The notes: generated by a model from the letters alone, not told the origin. DNA of 64,000 nucleotides from Halioxenophilus sp033283405 (GCF_033283405.1 NZ_JAWMQR010000003.1:186001-250000); one strand, 5' to 3'; positions 1 through 8,989 are shown, counted from the stretch's first letter. Program-made: numbers and translations.

Positions 1-191
1 TTGGTAATGGCGCAGTGTGGCGTTACGCTAAAGCCGCCCCGGGCCAGCAGTGGCCCCGCCTGTTCAGCAATTAACAGCACCTTAAACACCGGCGTGGGCG
101 TTAAGCGGTTGGCAGTGGAGAAGACCTCAAACGGGCCGGAGAAATCGAGCACTTCCGCATTTGGGTAGATAAAGATACCAATCGTTTGCAT
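1..191 (-). CDS. DJ-1/PfpI-family protein, N-terminal part (cut by window edge)
   Basis: The first 63 codons of a minus-strand gene that continues past base 1. The ATG at 191 is preceded by a strong GGGAGGG ribosome binding site. The protein begins MQTIGIFIYPNAEVLDFSGP, the typical first strand and loop of the DJ-1/PfpI (class I glutamine amidotransferase-like) fold. The same domain occurs in isonitrile hydratases and as the N-terminal half of GATase-AraC regulators. The catalytic cysteine would lie beyond the window, so enzyme and regulator cannot be told apart. The family call is firm; the function is open. Confidence 0.8.
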   Translation of the reverse strand, partial: MQTIGIFIYPNAEVLDFSGPFEVFSTANRLTPTPVFKVLLIAEQAGPLLARGGFSVTPHCAIT

Positions 192-260
192 AGCATCCCT
201 CCCACAAGGGTGACTGAAACCAAGCCTCGGTTGGCGGCGGCCTGACTAACCGCCACCCGC

Positions 261-1592
261 CTAGTAGAAGATTGCCAGCACAGCAGTAATCACCGCCACA
301 CAGACGATATTGAGCACCAGCCCGGCACGCAACATGGTGCCACCGGTAATCAAACCGGTGCCGTGCACCAGGGCGTTGGGCGGTGTCGCCACCGGCAGCA
401 TAAAGGCACAGGAGGCGGTAATCCCCACCGCCAGTGCCGCCTGTTGATGGCTGATGTAGGCTTCCGGCAGGGTGATGAAGATGGGTACCAACAGCGCTGT
501 GGTGGCGGTATTGCTGGTGAGCTCGGTGAGGAAGACGACAAAGGTCACCAGCACCAGAATCACCACCACTGTCGCCTGCCCGGCCACTATCTGGCTGAGC
601 GCGGTGCCCAGGAAGACACTGGCGCCGGTGGATTTCAGCAGCGCGCCCAGGGCCAGGCCGCCGCCAAAGAGCAGCAGAATACCCCAGTCGGTGTGCTTTT
701 GAATCTGCTTCCAGGTCACCACCTGGCTCAGCATCAGCAGCACCAGAGTGGTAAGTGCCACCCAGGTATCGAACTTCGCATCAATGCCCAGCCACTTGCC
801 CAGGGGCTTGCTGAACACCCAACCCACCACGGTAAACAGGAAAATAGAGACCATTAACAGGCGCGGCCGCGACCAGGCGAAATCGAAGTCGGCCAGGTTC
901 ACCTTGCCGCTGCCAAAGTCGGGCTTTAGCAACCACCAGAGCACCACCATCATCAATGGCCACAACAGCAGGTATACAGTACCGCCCACCTGTAACCACT
1001 GGCCGAAGCTCATGCCCAAGGCGGCGGCGGTTATACCGTTGGGGGCACTGCCCACCAGGGTGGCGATACCGCCCAGGTTGGCGGAGTAGGCAATGCCCAG
1101 CAGGCAGAACATTTTGGTCTTGTGGCTGAGTGCATGCTTCTGCCCCAGCAGGCCCAACACCAGCGGCAACATTAATGCAGCGGTGGCCATATTACTGATC
1201 CACATCGACAGCAGCGAGGTGGCCAGACAGAGCAGTATCACCGCCCAATTAAGGCGGCCACCGGTAAAAGAGAGAATGCCGTGGGCCAGGTAGAGATCGA
1301 GCTTTTGCGCATTCATGGCGGCGGCCAGGCCATAGCCACCAAGGAAGATATAGATGATGGGGTGGGCAAAACTCTGCAGAGCTTCGGTGACATCCATCAG
1401 GTGCAGGGCAGCGGCCAATACGGGAATAATCAGCGCCGTGGCGGTGACGTGAATCGCCTCCGTCAACCAGAGCACCGCCGCCACCCACAGGATAATCAAC
1501 GCCCCTTTTACCGCCGGCTCTGCCACCAGCAAACCTTCAATACCCGCCACACCGGCAGCCAGTAATCCCAATACAATCAGCAGCTTTCGCAT
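261..1592 (-). CDS. SLC13/DASS-family sodium:anion (dicarboxylate or sulfate) symporter
   Basis: A 443-residue inner-membrane protein with about a dozen hydrophobic segments. Two copies of the family's SNT-type signature are visible, SNMATAALMLPL near residue 130 and SNTATTALLVPI near residue 360. Each is followed by a proline/asparagine loop (SAPNGITAAALG and TPPNALVHGTG) that forms the substrate and sodium site in this family. I place the start at the ATG at 1592 (MRKLLIVLG), where AGGGA sits at normal spacing. The longer open frame to 1763 adds an arginine-rich stretch unlike a transporter N-terminus. The substrate (C4-dicarboxylate, sulfate or other) cannot be read from sequence. It stands alone between the PfpI gene and a long non-coding stretch. 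Confidence 0.88.
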   Translation of the reverse strand: MRKLLIVLGLLAAGVAGIEGLLVAEPAVKGALIILWVAAVLWLTEAIHVTATALIIPVLAAALHLMDVTEALQSFAHPIIYIFLGGYGLAAAMNAQKLDLYLAHGILSFTGGRLNWAVILLCLATSLLSMWISNMATAALMLPLVLGLLGQKHALSHKTKMFCLLGIAYSANLGGIATLVGSAPNGITAAALGMSFGQWLQVGGTVYLLLWPLMMVVLWWLLKPDFGSGKVNLADFDFAWSRPRLLMVSIFLFTVVGWVFSKPLGKWLGIDAKFDTWVALTTLVLLMLSQVVTWKQIQKHTDWGILLLFGGGLALGALLKSTGASVFLGTALSQIVAGQATVVVILVLVTFVVFLTELTSNTATTALLVPIFITLPEAYISHQQAALAVGITASCAFMLPVATPPNALVHGTGLITGGTMLRAGLVLNIVCVAVITAVLAIFY

Positions 1593-1827
1593 AATTTCCC
1601 TGTTGTGCCCAGTCTGAGGCGAATCACCCAGGTAACCCTTATACCAGCGCCAGCCACCAGTGTGAACACCCCCACCCACCTCAGAAAACCGGAAAACCGC
1701 CGCCCTGGTGGAGAGAAACCGGGGTTTGTGGAGGTAAAGGTTAAGGCGTATGCAACCATGCATTGCACCGCCAGCCGTGGTGAAACCTTTGGTAAAAGGC
1801 TGCTATTGATGGGGGAGATAGTAGAGG

Positions 1828-1932
1828 TGGCTTCTACCCAGCAGTTTCAAAAGCGCTTAAACCCTTCCCTGGGGCGCTCGCGTCAAAACATCCCTGTTTT
1901 CACAGCGTTTTGAAACCGCTGGGTAGAAGCCA
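1828..1932. repeat. Long inverted repeat (25-base arms, one mismatch)
   Basis: The arm at 1828-1852 (TGGCTTCTACCCAGC, one variable base, GTTTCAAAA) pairs with the arm at 1908-1932, one mismatch in 25. The roughly 55-base centre contains its own short inverted word (AGCGC/GCGCT). Immediately after the right arm is a second small hairpin, CCAGG-AAAC-CCTGG. There is no U-tract, so it is not a standard terminator. Possible identities are a MITE, a repetitive extragenic palindrome or a structured RNA. Confidence 0.75.
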
Positions 1933-2165
1933 GGAAACCCTGGGCCAAATTTAAACCTGCCGGGATAACAGCGTTGAGAACGCACAACGCTTTCTAAAAA
2001 TTGATCGAATTACGGGAAAGAGGTAGGAGGATGGAGTGGCACCGGGACCGGATTTTGCTCCTCGGCAACCGCTCCTGCGTTGCTCTAATCTGAGACTTCC
2101 ATGTATCGATGCAAAACGGCATACAGCCGGGGCGGCCTTCCGCATCCATGGCAATAACGTGCCGC

Positions 2166-2330
2166 CGCCAGCAAAGCTGGCGCGAGCGCCTTCGAGCCAA
2201 AAAAATTATTCGAGCAGAGCTCTCACCCCTTCGGGGCCGCCCTCTGGGCGTTGTTTCGCAAGCTCAACTTCACACAATTTTGCAGAGCTCGAAGGCGCGA
2301 CACGGGAATTGTTCAGGAAGAACAATTCCC
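2166..2330. repeat. Multi-hairpin structured element
   Basis: Visible stems: CGCCAGC-aaa-GCTGGCG (2166-2182); an outer 12-bp stem GCGCCTTCGAGC (2186-2197) pairing with 2287-2298 and enclosing CCCC-ttc-GGGG (2226-2236) and GCCC-tct-GGGC; then GGGAATTGTTC-aggaa-GAACAATTCCC (2304-2330). The last stem lies just beyond the stop of the minus-strand di-heme peroxidase gene and may serve as its transcript end, although no T-run follows. The nested arrangement suggests a folded RNA or repeat element. Confidence 0.55.
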
Positions 2331-2338
2331 GCTATGCA

Positions 2339-3733
2339 TCAGCACCCAAGATCAACCTGAGCCACACCATCGTTAACCGGGAAACAGTTACCGGAAGGCA
2401 GTGAGCTTGGCTCGTAGCGCAGCAGATTGGGATCGTAGAGAGAGATCTCCAGGAAGGCGGTGATGTTGTCGATATCTTCCTCGGTCAGGCCCAGTGGCTG
2501 GAAGCGGCTGTCCAGGGTACCTTCGGGCAGAACCTTCTGTGGAATACCGGCGTTCATGTAGGCCACCACGTCGCGCACGGAGTTGAACGACCCGCCGTGA
2601 CCAAAGACGTTGGTATCCAACAGGTTGTAGAGCTGCGGAATTTTAAACTTGTAGTTATCCGCCGCTTCGCCGGTAAAACCACCACGGCCTTTGGAGCTGG
2701 CCGCATCCACAGTACCGGTTACCGCCGGGTTATTGGGATCAAAGTCGGCAAAGCCCATCGACATAAAGACCTGGTCTTCAGTGGCTCCCGCTTCAGAGGA
2801 GAGGCCTGGGCCACGGTGACAGCTGCTACAGCCGGCGTCGCCGAAAAAGAGCATGGCGCCTTTCAACTCTTCCAGGCTCATCGCACTCTTGTCGCCACGC
2901 AACCAGAGCTGGAAAGGGGCTTGGTTGGCAATAATGCTGCGCTCAAAAGCGGCCACGGCCTTACCGGCATCTTCCAAAACATCGGTGCTGCCATCCGGGT
3001 AGGCGGCGGCGAACATCTCTTGATAGGTGGCGTTGGTCTGCAGAATGGTGTCGTCAACCACTTTCATACGGTGTACGGTCAAGCCGGCAATGGCCTGAGT
3101 CTCAATACCGGAGAGCTGGCGATCGTTGTTGGCTTTGGGAGTACCCGGGGTGGCCAGTACCGCATCGGCAATGCCCAGGTTAACCACACCACCAACCATA
3201 TTGCCGAACTGGCCGTTCCAGAGCATTACCTCCTGGTAGGCGGCGTTGAGTACAGCGGGTGAGGTTAATGGCTGCACATCGGGGCGCATGGTTGGGTCGG
3301 CCGAGGCGGCATCGAAACCGTCGGCAAAAGTACGGCCTTCACCGGCCAGGCCAAAGCCTTCACCACCTTCGGCGATACCTTGCAAAATACCCGATTTAAA
3401 ACCGGCGCGGGCCTGGTGACAGCTGGCACAGGACCAGGTACCAGCGCGAGTGGGATTAACGCCATTCACGGCAAGTGCGGTTTCGTGGTAAAGGAACTGA
3501 CCGAGCGCGACTTTCTCGGCGGTGAGTGGGTTGTTGGGGTCTTGCGGGATACTGGCCAGGTCGCCAGCTTCAGGCAGCATGTAGGCTTCCAGGCCCACAC
3601 CGGCGCTATCAGCTTTAAGAGTTGCTTTTAGATCAGAGGAGTAGATCTCTTCACTGGATTTGTTGTCGGAGCCACAGGCAGACAACATCAGAACAGCCGC
3701 AATCACTGCCGGCAGCTTTAAATTATCTAACAT
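2339..3733 (-). CDS. Di-heme cytochrome c peroxidase/MauG-family lipoprotein
   Basis: A 464-residue exported c-type cytochrome. The N-terminus has a lipoprotein signal ending in LSAC (LMLSACGSD), so it is probably lipid-anchored in the periplasm. Two heme c motifs are present: CASCH in the N-terminal domain and CSSCH in the C-terminal domain. This spacing is that of bacterial di-heme cytochrome c peroxidases and MauG relatives. The family reduces hydrogen peroxide with electrons from small cytochromes, or oxidises protein or small-molecule substrates. The start is taken at the ATG at 3733 (MLDNLKLPAV), which has GAGGG upstream; a TTG at 3769 is possible but less likely. It is a single gene. 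Peroxidase versus MauG-like oxidation cannot be decided here. Confidence 0.87.
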   Translation of the reverse strand: MLDNLKLPAVIAAVLMLSACGSDNKSSEEIYSSDLKATLKADSAGVGLEAYMLPEAGDLASIPQDPNNPLTAEKVALGQFLYHETALAVNGVNPTRAGTWSCASCHQARAGFKSGILQGIAEGGEGFGLAGEGRTFADGFDAASADPTMRPDVQPLTSPAVLNAAYQEVMLWNGQFGNMVGGVVNLGIADAVLATPGTPKANNDRQLSGIETQAIAGLTVHRMKVVDDTILQTNATYQEMFAAAYPDGSTDVLEDAGKAVAAFERSIIANQAPFQLWLRGDKSAMSLEELKGAMLFFGDAGCSSCHRGPGLSSEAGATEDQVFMSMGFADFDPNNPAVTGTVDAASSKGRGGFTGEAADNYKFKIPQLYNLLDTNVFGHGGSFNSVRDVVAYMNAGIPQKVLPEGTLDSRFQPLGLTEEDIDNITAFLEISLYDPNLLRYEPSSLPSGNCFPVNDGVAQVDLGC

Positions 3734-4344
3734 TTCCAATATCCCTCGGAGAATTTTCTTGTTTTGCAATTCGCTTGCAATACCTTCCTTGACATTTGGG
3801 CTAATTCAGTTAACAACCCGGAAAATATTGAGCCCAACGGACTTGTCTATTTAAGTCGGCGGCAAGGCTAAGTGATCTGCGCTTTTATGTATAGTCGTCC
3901 ATGTCAAATGAGCGGCAGTTAGCATGACCAACGGTCGCAAATTAAGGATGGCTGCCTTGAACAAAGCGAGAGATGAGCAACCACTATTATGAGTGAGTAA
4001 TATTATTAGCCGCGAGGGATTCGCAAGCTCGAACACAAAATAAATCATCACCCAGTTAGCGACCAATTTTTATGCAAACGACAGAATCGTTACAGCCGTT
4101 ATTTTTAAAACCGGGCGCAACCGAGCGGTCAATCAAAAAAAGAAAATTGTTTAATTAAAGAGGGGCGGCATCTTTTTAAAAAAGATGCCGACAGAAAAAC
4201 CCTGAACAGCACAGAAACGATTGGAACTAATGAAACGAACAGAAAAAGATCGACCATAAAAAAGGCTGAGCATAAAAGTGGTCAGCGATAGGCAACGGTA
4301 CGCAGATAGGTAATTTTGCGTATTGACCTTGGCTTTCGGAATTA
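3734..4344. other. Gene-poor stretch of about 610 bases
   Basis: No credible coding frame on either strand. It holds the promoter of the di-heme peroxidase gene, a palindromic word TTGCAATTCGCTTGCAA at 3764-3780 overlapping its leader, and a hairpin at 4166-4190. The DNA is AT-richer than the flanking genes. Confidence 0.6.
4166..4190. terminator. Near-perfect hairpin, possible transcript end of the 4345 gene
   Basis: CGGCATCTTTTT pairs with AAAAAGATGCCG with a minimal loop, giving a 12-bp stem. It lies about 155 bases beyond the stop of the small minus-strand gene at 4345. The T-run is inside the stem rather than after it, so terminator function is uncertain. Confidence 0.4.
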
Positions 4345-4722
4345 TTATTTGCTGTGATAAACCCGCTGCAACCCGTCACTGGAATAGTCAACCCGCACCG
4401 TGCCCTTCTCCCGCAAAAATAGCAGCGTGCGTTTAATGGTGGCATCGTCGATACCGGCATCCGCCAGGCAATTAATTAAATCGCAGGAGCTGATCGACTG
4501 TTGGTCGTTAATAGCAGCCAAGGCCAGACGCCAGGCTTTTTGGTCGCTGCCTTCTGTTGCTGCGGGTGTGGCGCTTGAGGTTTGTACCGCTGCGGATGAG
4601 GGCGTACCGGCTGTGGCCACTTGCAGGCCTTGCACCAGCGAGGCGAGCTCATCACCGACAAGGCCTTCCACCGTTAAATCGACTTGCAGTGAACCGATAC
4701 TGCCGGTAATGCGAATAGCCAT
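4345..4722 (-). CDS. Small hypothetical protein with a winged-helix-like C-terminus
   Basis: A 125-residue protein I do not recognise by name. Residues 1-35 form a short beta-rich segment (MAIRITGSIGSLQVDLTVEG). There follows an alanine/serine/threonine-rich linker and then a helical C-terminal domain (about residues 65-125) whose layout resembles a winged helix: helices, a turn at DAGIDDATIKRTLLFLREKG, and a hydrophobic strand pair. The start is set at the ATG at 4722, where GGGG lies upstream; an in-frame extension to 4785 adds an unrelated-looking segment. It is the last gene downstream of the cco assembly genes on the same strand, about 100 bases after the TauE/SafE gene. No signal peptide or metal motif is visible. 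Confidence 0.6.
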   Translation of the reverse strand: MAIRITGSIGSLQVDLTVEGLVGDELASLVQGLQVATAGTPSSAAVQTSSATPAATEGSDQKAWRLALAAINDQQSISSCDLINCLADAGIDDATIKRTLLFLREKGTVRVDYSSDGLQRVYHSK

Positions 4723-4825
4723 GGGCACGCCCCTTTGAATTAATGGTTGTGGTTTATATTTTCGCCAACAATGTTCTGCCAACAAATAAATAGGAAACCA
4801 AAAACGAACACCGTAATTTATTCAA

Positions 4826-5584
4826 CTAGTGATGGTGATGCTCGCTTTCCATCACTTCGCCGCTATCGGTAGCTGTGTGTTGCGCGTGGTTCTGGTGGCC
4901 GCCGCTGTAGAGGATGGTCCATACACCAAAAACAATTAACAGCAGCGCGAAGAGCCGTTTTAAATTGGCATTGGCCAACAGTTTTTGCAACTGCTCGGCC
5001 AACAAGCCGGTGACCAACAGCGCTGGCAGTGTGCCCAGGCCAAAGGCGAACATGGTCAGGCCGGCGGCGGGCAACGCGTGTTGAGTGACCGCCAGCGCCA
5101 AGGCACTGTAGACCAAACCACAAGGCAACCATCCCCACACGGCGCCGTATAAAATCGCGGTGGAAAAACGGCGCACCGGCGTCAGCTTTTGCGCTAACGG
5201 GGCAAAAAACCGCCACAACTTTTGCCCGCCCTGCTCCAGATACCGCAATCCCCGCCACCAGTCGGCCAGATAGAGGCCCATGGCAATTAACAGGACTCCG
5301 GCAATAAAACGCAAGCCACCCAGATAGAGGCGCAGGCTATCGGGCCCCAACGCCTTGGCCAACAACTGGCTGAGCAGAGCAAAGATCAACGCGATTAACA
5401 CGTAGCTGCCAATCCGGCCCAGGTTGTAGCCAATTAAAATCAACAGGCGTAACCCGGGCCGCCCGGGCGGCAAAGCAAAACTCAAGGCACTGCAAATGCC
5501 GCCACACATGGCAATGCAGTGAGCACTGCCAAAAAATCCCAAAGCCAGTGCCGAGAGCAGCACGGCAACATTAATTTCACTCAT
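4826..5584 (-). CDS. TauE/SafE (UreH-like) membrane protein, cco-linked
   Basis: A 252-residue polytopic membrane protein of the sulfite exporter TauE/SafE / DsbD-like superfamily. A conserved cysteine motif HCIAMCGGICSAL lies in the first membrane segment (about residue 23). The C-terminus ends in a His-rich tail (HQNHAQHTATDSG, later EHHHH) that could bind copper or another soft metal. Its ATG overlaps the ccoS stop by eight bases, indicating translational coupling. Relatives next to ccoGHIS in proteobacteria are thought to help deliver copper or heme during cbb3 oxidase assembly. The role is inferred from context; the family assignment is secure. Confidence 0.82.
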   Translation of the reverse strand: MSEINVAVLLSALALGFFGSAHCIAMCGGICSALSFALPPGRPGLRLLILIGYNLGRIGSYVLIALIFALLSQLLAKALGPDSLRLYLGGLRFIAGVLLIAMGLYLADWWRGLRYLEQGGQKLWRFFAPLAQKLTPVRRFSTAILYGAVWGWLPCGLVYSALALAVTQHALPAAGLTMFAFGLGTLPALLVTGLLAEQLQKLLANANLKRLFALLLIVFGVWTILYSGGHQNHAQHTATDSGEVMESEHHHH

Positions 5585-5804
5585 GGTCGTTCGGTTCGCT
5601 AACGTTTTGTTTCATTGCCGGCTTTTGGTCGCCAACAGCGGTTGTACTTTTTTGGGCGGCAGGCCGTTTTTCATCAAATAAAATACGGTTGGCCTCGGTA
5701 TTTAAATCGTCGTACTGACCGCTGTTGATCGCCCAAAAAAGAATTTTTATGGCGATGGCAACAAACACCAAAACGATCGGCACCAAAATATAGAGAATTT
5801 CCAC
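5577..5804 (-). CDS. ccoS: Cbb3-type cytochrome oxidase assembly protein CcoS
   Basis: A 75-residue protein with one N-terminal membrane helix (MEILYILVPIVLVFVAIAIK) followed by the family's FWAINSGQYDDLNTEANRIL segment, where the xSGQYDDL motif is diagnostic. In Rhodobacter and Pseudomonas CcoS is needed for insertion of heme b and copper into CcoN. The family is short, and this length is normal. It lies between ccoI and the TauE/SafE gene, overlapping the latter. Confidence 0.93.
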   Translation of the reverse strand: MEILYILVPIVLVFVAIAIKILFWAINSGQYDDLNTEANRILFDEKRPAAQKSTTAVGDQKPAMKQNVSEPNDHE

Positions 5805-5862
5805 AGCACACCTTTGCTCCGCTACCGAGAGCGGTTATTGGCTGAAATTTATTTACCCAGAA

Positions 5863-8274
5863 TTACAGCGGCGACCGCCCCAAACGCATGGCGTTGGCCA
5901 CCACCACCAGCGAGCTGGCACTCATGCCGATGGCCGCCGCCCAGGGAGGCACCAGCCCGGCTACCGCCAGTGGCAGCGCAATGCCATTGTAGGCCAGGGC
6001 CCAGGCCAGATTCTGGCGGATGGTCACCTGCAGGCGCTTGGCAAATTGCATGGCTTTCAACAACAGGGTCAGGTCGCCGGTCAGCAGCACGGCATCGGCC
6101 TTGGTTTGCGCCAGGTCGGTGGCTCCGGCCATGGCGATAGAGACATCGGCCCCGCTTAACACCGGTACATCGTTAATGCCATCGCCGACCATCATGACAA
6201 TCTCGCCGCGCTGTTGATAGGCCTGCACCCGCGCCAGTTTGTCACCGGGCGCCACCTCGGCCACCGCCTCTGTCAGGCCCAGCTCGCCGGCCAGCTGTTC
6301 AACGGCCTGGCGATTATCCCCCGACAGCAGCGTGGCGGGAATGGCTTGGCGCCGGCACTCGGCCAGCGCCGGCGCGGCACTGGCGCGGGCACTGTCGGCC
6401 AACTGCACCCAGGCCAGCGCCTGCTGTTCATCGGCCAACAACAGCCAGGTGCCCGCCGCTGGCGGGGTTAAAGATTCCGTCAGATGCTGCTGGGCAAAAT
6501 CGGGCCGGCCAAAATAGTAGCTGCGTTCATCCACCACCCCCACGACCCCGGCGCTGGCCTGGGTAAGGCGATGGCGGGCCAGCTTCTGCCCGCGCCAGGG
6601 GCTGAAGGCTTGGGCGATGGGGTGGCGGCTGTCCTCTTCCAGGGCGGCGATCACCGCCAACACCTCGGCCTCCGACAGGCCGGCCAGAGCCACCACCAAC
6701 TCCACTCTCGGGCAGCCTTCAGTGAGGGTGCCGGTTTTATCAAAGACAATTCGGTTGACCTTGGCCAGGGCACTGAGAGCGTCGCTGTTCATCACCAGCA
6801 ACCCCGCCTGGCGCAGGCGCGAGAGCGCAGCGGCGTGGGCGGTGGGTGTGGCCAATGAGAGGGCACAGGGACAGGTGACCACCAGTACCGAGAGCACCAC
6901 CCACAGGGCGTGGCCGGGCTCACGCCAGCCCCAGTAGGCGCCAGTGAGGCCGGAGATGACAATCACCGCCGCTACAAACCAGGAGGCCATGGCATCGGCA
7001 CTGGTTACCTGCCTGGGCTTATGGGCGGCGGCGTCTTCTACCATGCGCTCAATGGAGGAGAGCGTAGTGGCGGTACCCACGGCGGTTACCGCCACCACCA
7101 ATGGGGATTCCAGATTGGTGGTGCCGGCCACCACCTTATCGCCAACGCTCTTTACCACCGGCGCCGCCTCGCCGGTGAGCATTGACTCATCGACCTGGGA
7201 GCTACCTTCCAGAATATCGCCATCGCAGGGGATCACCTCGCCCACCCCCACGGCCGCCCAATCGCCCACCGCCAGCGCCCGCAGGGGCAGCACGGTGCGC
7301 GTCTCGTCGTCGCCCTGGCGCTCCACCCGGGTGGCGGTCAATGGCAGCAGCTGGGCCAGGCGGGTCATACCCAGGCGATTGTTGAGGCGGGTGTTCATCT
7401 CCAGATAGCGGCCCACCAGCAAAAAGAAGGTGAACATGGAGACCGAATCGAAATAGACCTCACCCTGGTTGCTGAGTGTGGCCCAGACACTGGCGCTGTA
7501 GGCAAAGGCGATGGCCAGCGCGACCGGCACATCCATCACCAGGTGGCGGTTCTTGAGGGCGCGCCAGGCGGCGGTAAAGAAGGGCCGGGCGCTGAACAAC
7601 ACCACCGGTGTGGCGATTAATAAGCTGACCCAGCGCCAGAAGACCAGCCAGTGGTCGTCGGCCCCGGCGTAGATGGTCACCGCCACCATGCCCACCTGCA
7701 TCATGCCAAAGCCAGCCACGCCAATGCGCATCAATGCCTGCCGTCGCTCGCGCTGGGCCAGCGCCTGTTGCTGATCTTCGGTGGCCGGTGACAACTGATA
7801 ACCGATGGCCGCCACCGCCGCCATAATCTGGCTCAGTTTGATCTCGTCGTCGTGCCAGGCCAGGTGCAGACGGCCGGTGCTGGCGTTGACCCGCGCCAGG
7901 GTGATACCCGGCACCGCCAACAGGTGGCGCTCGATCAGCCAGACACAGGCGGCACAGGTGAGCCCTTCCACCAGCAGCTGCGCCTGGCGCAGATCAGTGC
8001 CAGCCTCGGGGGCCACCACAAACTCCTGCTGCAGAGGGGCGAGGTCGTACACCTGGTAGTTTTTGCGCAGGCTTTCGAGGTCGGGGCGCTGATTGGCCTG
8101 GGTGCGGAAGTCGTAGAAGCTGTCGAGCCCGGCGCTGTGGATGGTCTCGGCGATGGCCTGGCAGCCGGGGCAGCAGAACTCGCGTTCTGCGCCGGCCAGT
8201 TGTGTGCGGTAGTGGCTGTTGCCGGCTACCGGTAGGCCACAGTGATAGCAGGCCCCGGCTGGCTGGTCGCTCAT
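5863..8274 (-). CDS. ccoI: Copper P-type ATPase CcoI/FixI for cbb3 oxidase biogenesis
   Basis: An 803-residue P1B-type ATPase. In order: an N-terminal Cys-rich segment (CYHCGLPV, then CCPGCQA) typical of the CcoI/FixI branch; a heavy-metal-associated domain with GLTCAACVWLIE (about residues 90-150); membrane helices; the phosphatase loop TGEAAPV; the metal-transport motif CPCALSLATP in helix 6; the phosphorylation site DKTGTLT; and the hinge GDGINDVPVL. Known CcoI proteins export copper to the periplasm for the CcoN copper centre rather than for detoxification. Its ATG overlaps the ccoH stop (ATGA, 8271-8274), so the genes are co-translated. Confidence 0.95.
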   Translation of the reverse strand: MSDQPAGACYHCGLPVAGNSHYRTQLAGAEREFCCPGCQAIAETIHSAGLDSFYDFRTQANQRPDLESLRKNYQVYDLAPLQQEFVVAPEAGTDLRQAQLLVEGLTCAACVWLIERHLLAVPGITLARVNASTGRLHLAWHDDEIKLSQIMAAVAAIGYQLSPATEDQQQALAQRERRQALMRIGVAGFGMMQVGMVAVTIYAGADDHWLVFWRWVSLLIATPVVLFSARPFFTAAWRALKNRHLVMDVPVALAIAFAYSASVWATLSNQGEVYFDSVSMFTFFLLVGRYLEMNTRLNNRLGMTRLAQLLPLTATRVERQGDDETRTVLPLRALAVGDWAAVGVGEVIPCDGDILEGSSQVDESMLTGEAAPVVKSVGDKVVAGTTNLESPLVVAVTAVGTATTLSSIERMVEDAAAHKPRQVTSADAMASWFVAAVIVISGLTGAYWGWREPGHALWVVLSVLVVTCPCALSLATPTAHAAALSRLRQAGLLVMNSDALSALAKVNRIVFDKTGTLTEGCPRVELVVALAGLSEAEVLAVIAALEEDSRHPIAQAFSPWRGQKLARHRLTQASAGVVGVVDERSYYFGRPDFAQQHLTESLTPPAAGTWLLLADEQQALAWVQLADSARASAAPALAECRRQAIPATLLSGDNRQAVEQLAGELGLTEAVAEVAPGDKLARVQAYQQRGEIVMMVGDGINDVPVLSGADVSIAMAGATDLAQTKADAVLLTGDLTLLLKAMQFAKRLQVTIRQNLAWALAYNGIALPLAVAGLVPPWAAAIGMSASSLVVVANAMRLGRSPL

Positions 8275-8813
8275 GGAGCCTGGAGCTGTACCTGCTGGCT
8301 GGTACGAAAATCGATTTCGCCGTTCAAGCGCCAGTGCTCGGGCGCGGTGGCCTCTTCCGCTGTGGTGATGGGGGCATCGCCGGGCACCAGACGCAGGTAC
8401 CAGCGGAAATCGGGGCGTGAGTCGAGGTCGGCGCGGTAGTAACCGGGGGCCACCTCTTTTAGGGTAAGGATACGATCCAGCTCTTCGCTCACGGGATGGT
8501 CGAGATAGAGGGTAAGCTCCTCGGGCAGCGGGGTATTGGCGCTCTCCTGCAGGCGCAGCAGCACTTCGCCGAGTTCCAGATCGAAGGTGATATCAGCCGA
8601 GAGGCCCAGGCTCGCGGCCAGCTCCACCTGCTCCATACTCTGGTTAATAAGACGGCCTTTTTTGTAGTAGTCGACGGTGACTTCGTCGTCACCGAAGCGT
8701 ACCGCGGTAAACACCATCATGCCGGAGAGGATGATCGAGGCAATTAACGGAGCCAGGATGAACCACGCCCAAAATTCTCGATACCAGGGTTTACTGCCGG
8801 GTTCACTTGTCAC
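8271..8813 (-). CDS. ccoH: Cbb3 oxidase assembly protein CcoH (FixH family)
   Basis: A 180-residue protein with a single N-terminal membrane anchor (WAWFILAPLIASIILSGMMV) and a periplasmic domain beginning VDYYKKGRLINQ, the conserved DYYKxGxxIN signature of FixH/CcoH. CcoH binds the oxidase complex and assists late assembly. I choose the GTG at 8813 because GGAG lies six bases upstream and the protein then starts like known family members. A TTG at 8876 would add 21 residues. Confidence 0.88.
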   Translation of the reverse strand: MTSEPGSKPWYREFWAWFILAPLIASIILSGMMVFTAVRFGDDEVTVDYYKKGRLINQSMEQVELAASLGLSADITFDLELGEVLLRLQESANTPLPEELTLYLDHPVSEELDRILTLKEVAPGYYRADLDSRPDFRWYLRLVPGDAPITTAEEATAPEHWRLNGEIDFRTSQQVQLQAP

Positions 8814-8989
8814 ACGTAACTCCAAAACATCGACCTCTGCAGGCTTAAAAAGGGGCCATATTACAATACAAACCAAGGCACTTGGCCAGCTTTGCCCGCC
8901 ACACCGGGATGTGGCCGGCGGTATAACCGGCCCCGTTAGGCTGGGGAGCCTGGTTTCCGGCTGCGCCTAGTTGGGTTTTTCAACTACGC

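Larger units (their letters stand above)
1593..2338. other. 746-base non-coding stretch with several hairpins
   Basis: I see no convincing gene here. The short open frames on both strands are arginine/proline/serine-rich and resemble no family. What is present is structure: a 25-base near-perfect inverted repeat at 1828-1932 and, from 2166 to 2330, a run of compact hairpins. The transporter promoter must also lie here. The stretch may hold a non-coding RNA or a decayed small mobile element. Confidence 0.6.

Noticed and set aside
2036..2404. 122-codon plus-strand frame in the structured region
   Set aside because: Composition is arginine/proline/serine-rich without a recognisable fold, and it runs into the end of the di-heme peroxidase gene.
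3851..4066. 71-codon minus-strand frame upstream of the di-heme peroxidase gene
   Set aside because: No ribosome site, no domain, and it ends in low-complexity intergenic DNA.
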